Assembly: GCA_910583985.1 (NCBI GenBank)
Contig: CAJTYA010000006.1
Coordinates: 62,001-126,000 of the forward strand
DNA length: 64,000 bases
Direction: 5' to 3'
DNA from: an uncultured Alistipes sp.
Lineage (GTDB): Bacteria; Bacteroidota; Bacteroidia; Bacteroidales; Rikenellaceae
Made by a program: the position numbers and the translations under genes. Below are positions 53,551-62,400 of this stretch, in pieces. Under the pieces are notes generated by a model. The model was not told the origin of the DNA. It did no database searches and saw nothing but the letters and a program-made list of their open reading frames with translations. The stretch's first letter is position 1; the number at the start of each line of letters is the position of its first letter.

Positions 53551-54885
53551 ATGAACAGAAATCTGATAATAAGCATTTTATCCGCAGCCCTGATGGCCGG
53601 CTGCGGCACGGGAGAGTCGCCGAAGACCGCTCCCGCACACGAGCATGAGCACGAACATGCTCACCACGACGCCGGGAAAGACCACGATCATGCCCACGAA
53701 GGCGAAACCCACGAGACGCACGCGCACGAGGCTCACGACCACAACGCCGAAGAGCACGAAGGTCACGATCACCGTCACGATGGGGAGGAGCACGCCCACG
53801 CAACGGAAGCGTCCGGTCACGAAGGCCATGACCACGGCACGGCGATCGACGCCCATTCGGGCGAGATCGTTTTCACGAAAGAGCAGGCCGCGCGAACGGA
53901 CTTCGCCCTCTACGAAGTGGTTCCGGTCACCTTCAACGAGATCATCGCCACCGGAGGCCGCATCATGCCCGCACAGGGCGACGAGACGTCCGTCGTCGCG
54001 CCCGTCAGCGGCATCGTCGCCTTCGTCGGCAAGAAACTCGCGGACGGCACGGCGGTGAGCAAGGGCGAAAGACTCTTCGCCGTCTCGTCCAAGGAAATCG
54101 CCGAGGGGGACTACACCGTGCGGGCCAAGGCCGCCTTCGAACAGGCCAAGGCCGCCTTCGAACGGGCCGAAGCGCTCGTAGGCGACAAAATCGTCTCGCA
54201 GGCCGAGTACGAACAGAAACGGTTAGACTACGAAAACGCCCGGACGGCCTACGAAGCCCTCGCCTCGAAGGCCTCGGCACAGGGCACCGGCGTCGTCGCG
54301 CCGATGAGCGGATTCGTCAAGAACATCGCCGTGAGCGAAGGACAGTTCGTCGAGGTGGGCCAGACGTTGGCCACCGTATCGCAGAACCGGAGGCTCGTGC
54401 TGCGGGCCGAAGTCTCGCAGCGATACCTCGCCGACCTGCGCAATGTCTCCTCGGCCAATTTCAGGACGCCCTACGACGGACGCATCCATTCGCTCCGCGA
54501 GATGAACGGCCGACTGCTCTCCGTAGGCAGGAACTCGGACGACGCTTCGGTGTTCGTACCCGTCACGTTCGAATTCGACAACACGGGCGACATCGTGCCC
54601 GGCTCGTTCGTCGAAATATACCTCGTGTCGACGCCCGTGCCCGACGCGCTGACCGTTCCGTTGAGCGCCGTGACCGAAGAACAGGGCATCCACTACGTGT
54701 TCGTCCGGCTCGACGAGGAGGGCTACCTCAAACGCGAAGTGAAATTAGGCGCCGACGACGGGGAGAGCGTCCGCATCCTTTCGGGCCTGTCGGCCGGCGA
54801 AACGGTCGTCAGCCGCGGCGTCGCGCAGGTCAAGGCGGCCTCGTTCTCCGGAGCCATTCCCCACGGACATTCCCACTCCCATTAG
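53551..54885 (+). CDS. RND efflux adaptor (CusB/CzcB-like) with His-rich N-terminus
   Basis: The 444-residue lipoprotein (MNRNLIISILSAALMAGCGT) carries about two dozen histidines in residues ~30-110, alternating with Glu, Asp and Ala (HEHEHEHAHHDAGKDHDHAH). After it come a barrel-sandwich (ETSVVAPVSGIVAFVGKKLA), a helical hairpin with an exact repeat (FEQAKAAFERAEA preceded by RAKAA), the second lipoyl half (VVAPMSGFVKNIAVSEGQFV), and beta-barrel domains. A short His tail (HGHSHSH) ends the protein. It links the CusA-like pump to the TolC protein and probably captures Zn, Co, Ni, Cu or Cd in the periplasm; the metal cannot be specified. Confidence 0.9.
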   Translation: MNRNLIISILSAALMAGCGTGESPKTAPAHEHEHEHAHHDAGKDHDHAHEGETHETHAHEAHDHNAEEHEGHDHRHDGEEHAHATEASGHEGHDHGTAIDAHSGEIVFTKEQAARTDFALYEVVPVTFNEIIATGGRIMPAQGDETSVVAPVSGIVAFVGKKLADGTAVSKGERLFAVSSKEIAEGDYTVRAKAAFEQAKAAFERAEALVGDKIVSQAEYEQKRLDYENARTAYEALASKASAQGTGVVAPMSGFVKNIAVSEGQFVEVGQTLATVSQNRRLVLRAEVSQRYLADLRNVSSANFRTPYDGRIHSLREMNGRLLSVGRNSDDASVFVPVTFEFDNTGDIVPGSFVEIYLVSTPVPDALTVPLSAVTEEQGIHYVFVRLDEEGYLKREVKLGADDGESVRILSGLSAGETVVSRGVAQVKAASFSGAIPHGHSHSH

Positions 54886-54897
54886 AACCGGACGGCC

Positions 54898-57800
54898 ATG
54901 TTGAACAAAATCATCGATTTTTCATTACACAACAGGCTGTTGGTAATGATCGTGGGCGTCATTCTGCTCGTGGCGGGCACCTTCACGGCCCGGCACATGG
55001 AAGTGGACGTCTTTCCCGACCTGAACGCCCCCACCGTCGTGGTGATGACCGAAGCCAGCGGCATGGCGGCCGAAGAGGTCGAACGCACCGTGACCTTCCC
55101 GATCGAAACGGCCGTGAACGGCGCGACGGACGTGCGGCGCGTGCGCTCGTCCTCGACGACGGGCTTCTCGGTCGTCTGGGTCGAATTCGACTGGGGAACC
55201 GACATCTATCTGGCCCGCCAGATCGTCTCCGAAAAACTGGCCGCGCTGAGCGAAGCCCTGCCGCAGAACGTCGGCACGCCCACGCTCGGCCCGCAGTCCT
55301 CCATCCTCGGCGAACTGCTCATCGTGGGGCTCACCTCGGACAGCACCTCGCTCCAAGACCTGCGTACGACGGCCGACTGGACGATCCGGCCCCGGCTGCT
55401 TTCGACCGGAGGCGTGGCGCAGGTCACCGTCATCGGGGGCGACATCAAGGAATACCAGATCCTGCTCGACCCGGAGCGCATGAAACACTACGGCGTCTCG
55501 ACGGACGAAGTGCTTGCCGTGGCGGAAAACCTGAGCCTCAATTCGAGCGGGGGCGTGCTGAACCAGTACGGTAACGAATACATCGTCCGCGGCCTGCTCT
55601 CCACGGCCGACGAGACGGAGATGGGCCGCTCCGTCATAAAGACCGTCGACGGCATGCCCGTCATGCTCGAAGACATCGCCGAAGTCCGCATCGGGGCCAA
55701 GGCGCCGCAACTGGGCGTCGCCTCGGAGCGCGGAAAGCCCGCCGTGCTGATGACCGTCACCAAGCAGCCCAACACCAATTCGCTGGAGCTGACCGAAAAC
55801 CTCGACCGGGCCATCGATGAAATCCGGCAGACGCTGCCGCCCGACATCCACATTTCGACCGACATCTTCCGGCAGGCCCGCTTCATCGAAGGTTCGATCG
55901 ACAACATCCGCAGTTCGCTGATCGAGGGAGCTGTGTTCGTCTTCCTCGTGCTGTTCGTCTTTTTGATGAACTTCCGCACGACGGTCATTTCGCTGGTGGC
56001 CCTTCCGCTCTCGCTGCTGGTTTCGGTGCTCGTGCTCAAAATGCTGGGTCTGACCATCAACACGATGAGCCTCGGCGGCATGGCCATCGCCATCGGTTCG
56101 CTCGTGGACGATGCGATCATCGACGTCGAGAACGTCTTCAAACGCCTGCGGGAGAACCGCCTCCGGCCCCAAGCAGAACGCCTCCCGGCGCTCAGAGTCG
56201 TCTACGAGGCTTCGAAAGAAATACGGACCTCGGTCGTCCACGCCACCGTCATCACCATCGTCGCCTTCGTGCCGCTGTTTTTCCTCGACGGCATGGAGGG
56301 GCGGATGCTGCGTCCGTTAGGCATTTCGTTCATCGTGGCGCTGTTCGCCTCGATGATCGTGGCCGTCACGCTGACTCCGGTGCTTTGCAGCTACCTGCTC
56401 ACGAGCGACAAGGTGCTCAAACGGAACGAAAAGGAACCCCTCGTGACACGCAAGCTCAAGCAGGGCTACCGGAAGATGCTCGAAGGGGTGCTCCGGCACA
56501 AAAGGGCCGTGCTGGGCGGCACGCTCGCGCTGTTCGCCGGTGCGGTCGTCGTGTTCTTCGGACTCGGCCGCAGCTTCCTGCCGCCGTTCAACGAAGGCTC
56601 GCTGACGATCAACACGGCCACGATGCCGGGCATTTCGCTCGAAGAGTCGGACCGCATCGGCCGGGAGGTGGAAAGCATCCTGCTCGAAATACCCGAAATC
56701 CGGACCGTAGCGCGCAAAACGGGCCGGGCCGAGCTGGACGAACACGCTCTGGGCGTGAACGTATCCGAACTCGAAGCGCCCTATACGTTAGACGAGCGGT
56801 CGCACAGCGAATTTCTGGCCGACGTCCGCTCCCGCCTCGGCGTGCTGCGGGGCGTCAACATCGAGCTGGGGCAGCCCATATCGCACCGCATCGACGCCAT
56901 GCTTTCGGGCACCAAGGCCAACATCGCCATCAAGCTGTTCGGTCCGGACCTGAACCGTCTCTTCTCGCTGGGCAACGAAATCAAGGACGCGATCGCCGGT
57001 ATCGACGGCGTGGCCGACCTGAACGTCGAACAGCAGGTGGAACGTCCCCAGCTCCAGATCAGGCCCCGCAGGGAAATGCTGGCCCGCTACGGCATTCCGC
57101 TGCCCGAATTCTCGGAATTCGTCGAAGTGGCGCTGGGCGGACGGGTCGTCTCGCAGGTCTACGACCAAGGACGCTCGTTCGACGTCACCGTCAGGACGAA
57201 CGACCGGAGCCGGCAGGACATGGAAAGCATCGGCAACCTGCTGCTCGACGGAGCCGACGGCAAGGTACCGCTGAGCTACGTGGCCGACATCGTCTCCTCG
57301 TCCGGTCCGAATGCCATCAGCCGCGAAAACGCCCAGCGCAAGATCGTCGTATCGGCCAATGTCGCCGACCGCGACCTGCGCGGCGTGGTGAACGACATCC
57401 GCCGCACGGTGGAAGAACGTGTCGACATTCCCCAAGGCTATCACGTGGAATACGGGGGACAGTTCGAGAGCGAACAGGCGGCCTCGCGCATCCTGTTGCT
57501 CGCCTCGCTCGTCTCGCTGCTGGTCATCTTCCTGCTGCTGTTTCAGGAGTTCCGCAGCCTGTCCGTTTCGGGCATCGTCATGCTGAACCTGCCGCTGGCG
57601 CTCATCGGGGGCATTTTCAGCCTATGGTTCACATCGGGCGAAGTGAGCATTCCGGCCATCATCGGCTTCATCTCGCTGTTCGGAATCGCCACGCGCAACG
57701 GCATCCTGCTCGTCTCGCACTACAACCAGTTGCGCAGCGAAGGCATGCCGCTCTACGAGAGCGTCGTGACCGGCTCGATGGACCGTCTGAACCCGATCCT

Positions 57801-57987
57801 CATGACGGCCCTCTCCTCGGCGCTGGCACTCGTTCCGATGGCACTGGGCGGCCACCTGCCCGGCAACGAAATCCAGAGCCCGATGGCGAAGGTCATTCTG
57901 GGCGGCCTGCTCAGCTCGACGCTGCTCAACGGATTCATCATTCCGGCCGTCTATCTGATTATCAACCGTAAAAACCAGCACGCATGA
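54898..57987 (+). CDS. Heavy-metal RND efflux transporter (CusA/CzcA family)
   Basis: The 1029-residue inner-membrane proton/metal antiporter has the 12-TM RND layout with two large periplasmic loops. Recognisable elements include the first TM (LLVMIVGVILLVAGTFTARH), the porter region FPDLNAPTVVVMTEASGMAA, the TM4 proton-relay segment LGGMAIAIGSLVDDAIIDVE, and the late TM block IGFISLFGIATRNGILLVSH. The VDD-DVENV form fits heavy-metal efflux (HME) pumps rather than drug RND pumps. It is 12 bp after the adaptor and overlaps the TolC gene by 4 bp (ATGA). Confidence 0.95.
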   Translation: MLNKIIDFSLHNRLLVMIVGVILLVAGTFTARHMEVDVFPDLNAPTVVVMTEASGMAAEEVERTVTFPIETAVNGATDVRRVRSSSTTGFSVVWVEFDWGTDIYLARQIVSEKLAALSEALPQNVGTPTLGPQSSILGELLIVGLTSDSTSLQDLRTTADWTIRPRLLSTGGVAQVTVIGGDIKEYQILLDPERMKHYGVSTDEVLAVAENLSLNSSGGVLNQYGNEYIVRGLLSTADETEMGRSVIKTVDGMPVMLEDIAEVRIGAKAPQLGVASERGKPAVLMTVTKQPNTNSLELTENLDRAIDEIRQTLPPDIHISTDIFRQARFIEGSIDNIRSSLIEGAVFVFLVLFVFLMNFRTTVISLVALPLSLLVSVLVLKMLGLTINTMSLGGMAIAIGSLVDDAIIDVENVFKRLRENRLRPQAERLPALRVVYEASKEIRTSVVHATVITIVAFVPLFFLDGMEGRMLRPLGISFIVALFASMIVAVTLTPVLCSYLLTSDKVLKRNEKEPLVTRKLKQGYRKMLEGVLRHKRAVLGGTLALFAGAVVVFFGLGRSFLPPFNEGSLTINTATMPGISLEESDRIGREVESILLEIPEIRTVARKTGRAELDEHALGVNVSELEAPYTLDERSHSEFLADVRSRLGVLRGVNIELGQPISHRIDAMLSGTKANIAIKLFGPDLNRLFSLGNEIKDAIAGIDGVADLNVEQQVERPQLQIRPRREMLARYGIPLPEFSEFVEVALGGRVVSQVYDQGRSFDVTVRTNDRSRQDMESIGNLLLDGADGKVPLSYVADIVSSSGPNAISRENAQRKIVVSANVADRDLRGVVNDIRRTVEERVDIPQGYHVEYGGQFESEQAASRILLLASLVSLLVIFLLLFQEFRSLSVSGIVMLNLPLALIGGIFSLWFTSGEVSIPAIIGFISLFGIATRNGILLVSHYNQLRSEGMPLYESVVTGSMDRLNPILMTALSSALALVPMALGGHLPGNEIQSPMAKVILGGLLSSTLLNGFIIPAVYLIINRKNQHA

Positions 57988-59156
57988 AACGAATCATAAC
58001 CGGCATCCTCGCGCTGGGGCTCGCCCCGGCGGCTTGGGCCCAGACAGGCATCGACGAAGTGCTGCTGCGGGTCGAAAACCGCAGCAGGGAGATGCAGGCC
58101 CTGCGCGAGGAAACGACCGCCCGGAAGACGGAAGCCCGGACGGACAAATTCATGGCCGACCCCTCGGTCGAATTCGAACACCTGTGGGGCGGCCACGGCG
58201 AACGCGACGCGGAACTGACGCTCTCGCAGGAGGTCGATTTCCCGACGGCCTACGGCGCCCGCAACAAAATCGCCCGGATCAAAAGCTCGCTGGCCGAAAA
58301 CGAAGGACAGAGCACACGCCAGCAGATTCTGTTGGAAGCCAAGCTGCTGTGCATCGAAATCGTCTACCGGAACCGGCAGCGGACGATTCTGGGCGAAAGG
58401 CTCGCCAACGCCGAACGCCTGTTCGAATCCTACCGCAAAAGAATGGAGACGGGCGATGCCAACATACTGGATTACAACAAGGCCGATCTGGAACGTCTCG
58501 ACGCGCGGACCCGCTACGAGCTCAACGAAGCGGAGCGCGCGGCCCAATGCCTCCGGCTCAACACGCTGTGCGGAGGAGGGGAGGACGACTTCTCGGAGCT
58601 GACCTATTCCGCCCCGCGTCCGCTGCCCGGCCCCGACGAGCTGGAAGCGCTCTATACGGACGGAGACCCGGAGCTGCGGAGCCTCGCCGACGCGCTCGAC
58701 ATGAACCGGCGGACCGTCACGCTGAACCGCGCTCTGTCGCTGCCCCGGTTCGAAGTGGGGTACCGCCACAATTTCGGAGCCGAAGGCCGCTTCAAGGGAT
58801 TCCAGTTCGGCATGTCGATTCCGCTCTTCGAAAACAGGAACAAGGTGAAAGCCGCCAAGGCGCAGACCCTCTCGGCCGACGCACGGCTGCAAAGCGCCCG
58901 CACGAACAGCGCCGCCGAATTTCGGGAGCTCTACGACCGGGCCCTCGCGCTGCAACGATCCCGCGAAGCCCTCGAATCGGCTCTGCAAATGCAGAACGGG
59001 CTGCCGGTGCTCGACAAAAGCCTCGAAGCCGGGCAGATCACGCTCGTCGAATACTTCGACCAGATCGAAACGTTCTACCGGAGCCGGGAGACGCTGCTCG
59101 AACTCGACCGCGACTACCAGTCGACGCTCGCCCGGATGTTCCGTTTCGAACTCTGA
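57984..59156 (+). CDS. TolC-family outer-membrane protein of the metal-efflux system
   Basis: About 390 residues with a signal peptide (IITGILALGLAPAAWAQT). It has the OEP organisation: TGIDEVLLRVENRSREMQAL, paired long helices (LLCIEIVYRNRQRTILGERL; RTNSAAEFRELYDRALALQR) and a C-terminal LARMFRFEL. It is shorter than TolC and close to CzcC/CusC-type proteins. It is coupled to the RND gene by an ATGA overlap and provides the outer-membrane exit. A strong terminator follows. Confidence 0.92.
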   Translation: MKRIITGILALGLAPAAWAQTGIDEVLLRVENRSREMQALREETTARKTEARTDKFMADPSVEFEHLWGGHGERDAELTLSQEVDFPTAYGARNKIARIKSSLAENEGQSTRQQILLEAKLLCIEIVYRNRQRTILGERLANAERLFESYRKRMETGDANILDYNKADLERLDARTRYELNEAERAAQCLRLNTLCGGGEDDFSELTYSAPRPLPGPDELEALYTDGDPELRSLADALDMNRRTVTLNRALSLPRFEVGYRHNFGAEGRFKGFQFGMSIPLFENRNKVKAAKAQTLSADARLQSARTNSAAEFRELYDRALALQRSREALESALQMQNGLPVLDKSLEAGQITLVEYFDQIETFYRSRETLLELDRDYQSTLARMFRFEL

Positions 59157-59180
59157 GGGACATCTTTCCGTCCCTGCCCG

Positions 59181-59225
59181 AAGCGGGCCGCGACCTCGGA
59201 TAACGGAGGTCGCGGCCCGCTTTCC
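59181..59225 (+). terminator. Terminator of the metal-efflux operon
   Basis: A 17-bp GC-rich stem (AAGCGGGCCGCGACCTC and its complement) with an 8-nt loop is followed by TCC. It lies 25 bp past the last gene of the operon. Confidence 0.8.
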
Positions 59226-59275
59226 GATTAAGATTTGTATAAAAACACACAAATAGAATATTTATTTAACATTCA

Positions 59276-59306
59276 TTTCGAATATCAATTAAAATACCTA
59301 TCTTTG
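59276..59306 (+). promoter_or_regulatory. Promoter of the giant aminotransferase-like gene
   Basis: TTTC (59276-59279), 19 nt and TATCTTTG (59299-59306) fit the Bacteroidetes consensus. The region 59230-59300 is distinctly AT-rich. The leader of about 115 nt contains a short hairpin (AGGGCCT at 59319-59325 with AGGCCCT at 59342-59348). Confidence 0.7.
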
Positions 59307-59429
59307 CAAGGATAGAAAAGGGCCTCCCATGCAGTCCGAATAGGCCCTGAATACCAAACGATTGAAGCAAACGACACAACGGACCGGCACACGGGGCCGG
59401 GTCCGGCAAACGAATACAACCCCGCAGAA

Positions 59430-62400
59430 ATGAAAATTGTAGGCGAACCGAAAGCATTTTTGAGCAACGAGGCGCTCCAGCTTCTCAACCTTTACGAATC
59501 GCTGGGACAGCGGGCGGAAATCTTCCTGCCCCGCCACATCTTCGACAACCTCACCAGTTTCGTGAACCTCTGCATGGAGGAACCCGACGATCCGGCCAAG
59601 CAGCAGGCCGAAATCAACCGCTACCTGCTGAAATTCCGCGAAGACATTCCGGGTTACACCCACGTGTCGTTGATGCTCATCCCGCACAACAACTCCAAGG
59701 CGTTCGAACTGAGCAGCAAACGCGGCGAGTTCGTCAAAAAGATTTCGGCCCTGCTCGACACGGACGGCACGACCACCGAGATCAAGAACATCCTCAAGAA
59801 CATCCGCGACAGCCACGACCTGTCGGTGGGCACGCCTCCCATCAACAGCCGTCACATCGACTTCATGTCGCAGGTGCAACTGGGCGGCCACGTCCGCGAC
59901 CTGCGCAAGTACAGGGACGTGATCGGCGTGACGGGCGACATCAACGAGGCCCACTGGAACTACTTGATGGACACGCTCGAACAGATGATCAGCCAGAGCA
60001 CTCACTATACGACCAAAGCCGAGACGAACGATTTTCTGCACCGCAGCAAATGGGCGGTCAACTTCAAGGGGATGAACGGCATGATCCGCACCGTCGTGTC
60101 GGGCAACGCCGACAAGGCCGTCTCGCTGCTCCGCGGCGACGTGTTCCACAAGGACGCCGTCATCGTGCTCGAAAGCCCGTCGCCCGAATCGCTCTACGAA
60201 CAGATGACGGCCGACACCACCTCGATCTTCGTGGTGAAGGTCAAGCACGCCCGCATCAACCACTATTCGGGTCCCAAATGGTTCCCGCTGCTCACGCGTC
60301 TGGTCATCGTGGACGACTCGAAGGAATCGCGCAGCTCGAACACCTCGCTGGTCTTCTGCTTCCACAACGGCATCATCAACACGCTCAACAAAGTACACAC
60401 CAAAAAGCTGGGGTCGCCCGCCAACACGCAGCTCAACCTGCGGCTGATTCTCGAAAACGTCAACGCGAGCTACCTGAACGAGTTCCGCGAAAAACTCGAA
60501 ATCCAGATCGAGGAATACGCCCGCGAAATACGCTCGCTGCTCATCGAACAGACCGGCAGCGACACGGACATCGAGAAACGCATCACGCTCTTCAAGCTCG
60601 ATTCGTTCTCGCGTCAGGTCGTCCAAGACAAGTATTCGCTCGAAAAGCTGCGCGACTTCATCTTCTTCCTCGAAAATTGCAGCAAGCAGGAAAACAAGAA
60701 AATCCAGACGCAGGAGCTCATCGACGAATTCGAAGGCCGGATGAAGAGCTATTTCTACGCCGGCAACAAGCTCATCGACGTCATCACGATCCTCGAAGGA
60801 GGCGGACGCCACCAGATCAAGACCTTCGGCGACTATCTGCGCAGCCGGACGTTCAACAACCTCAGCAGCAAGATCCGCTACGCCTGCCGGTTGATCCTCG
60901 ACATCATCCCCAGTTGCTACGAGCGGACGCTCAAGAACCATTTCCACAAGAATTTCGGTATCAACCTGTTCCTCGAAAAATATCAGGAATACATCACCAA
61001 AGCCACGCGCGACGCCGACAACAAGGGCCGGTTCGAGAAATTCCTCATCGATCTGGGTATCCGCGACAAATACTTCGCCCTGAACGACGAGGACAAGGAC
61101 ATCGTCAAGAACTTCCTCGCCGCACTGGGCAATCTGGACCAGACCTCCGTGTCGGATTCGGTGCAGATGATCATCCGCGACCTGCTCTTCAACCCCAGCG
61201 GACGGCCCAAGCCCTATATCATCTACAACGCCGTACAGGCATGGGAATACAAGGACCTGCTGCCGGACGACTGTTTCGACATCAATCCGTTCGACATCGA
61301 AATCGAAAACGACGAGAACGGACGGCTGGCCTACGACCGGCTGGTGGACAAGCTGCTGCGCATCAAATCGACGCTCTCGCTGTTCGACGACAGCGGCAGC
61401 CTGTGGGACCTGTTCTGCGAGAACACGACCATCATCGTCAACGACCCGAACAACCCGACCGGCTACACCGACTTCAACAGCGAAGCGGTCAACGGCTTCC
61501 TGCGTTTCATGAACACGTGCAAGATCACGCTGTTTCTGGACGAAGCCTATGCCGAAAGCGTCAAGATCGAAGACAAGACGATGCCCAAGTGGCGCACGCT
61601 CTCGCGTTACATCATGAACAACATCAACGCCCAGTCGCGCATCAAGGCCATATCGTCGCTCTCGACGACGAAGAATCTGGCGGCGACGGGCGAACGGCTC
61701 GGTGCCGTGGCGCTGACGCCTCAGGCCGCTGACTTCGCCAAATACGCCCGGAGCTGCAACAGCGCCGTACACGGCAACAACAACTCGCTGCTGATGCTCA
61801 ACAACACGCTCGAAACGGCGCAGGTGGCCAAGAGCATCAAGGACCGCATCGAGGCCGAACTGCCCAAAAACGCTTCGCGCTCGAAAATCAAGAAGTCGAT
61901 CGTCAAGTTCATCGTCGACCAGATCAACAAGACCGAGCAGACCAACGAAATCAGCAAAACCAACCGGCAGCTCCACAAGACGGCCGGATTCGAAGGTTCG
62001 CCGCTGTACCTGTTCCTGCTCGACGAACTCGTCGCGCTGGACAAGCTCGACGTGCTGGGTCTTCCGGACGACTTCAAATACAAGAACGAACCGTTCTTCT
62101 CCTACTACCAGTCGAAACTGGTCGAAAACCTGAACCGGTTCCGGATCAACAAGAATTTCCGCAGCGAATCGCTCAAGCGGATGAAGATGGCCAAGGCCGT
62201 CGCTGCCCGCCTGCTCACCGAAGCGCCGGAGGGGACCGAGCTGGACTACATCCGCTCGGACGGGTCGTATCTGTTCAATTTCCGCATCACGGGGGCGTTC
62301 TCTTATGCGGACGTGCTGTTGTTCTGCCGTTTTCTGGCCCGGCACAAGGGCATCGCCACCGTACCGTATCCCACGGGGTTGGTGCGTTTCTCGCTGGGCG

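Noticed and set aside
53601..53860. Repetitive DNA in the His-rich region as a possible CRISPR or satellite repeat.
   Set aside because: It is codon-level repetition of His/Glu/Asp/Ala within an intact adaptor frame, with no regular spacer structure.
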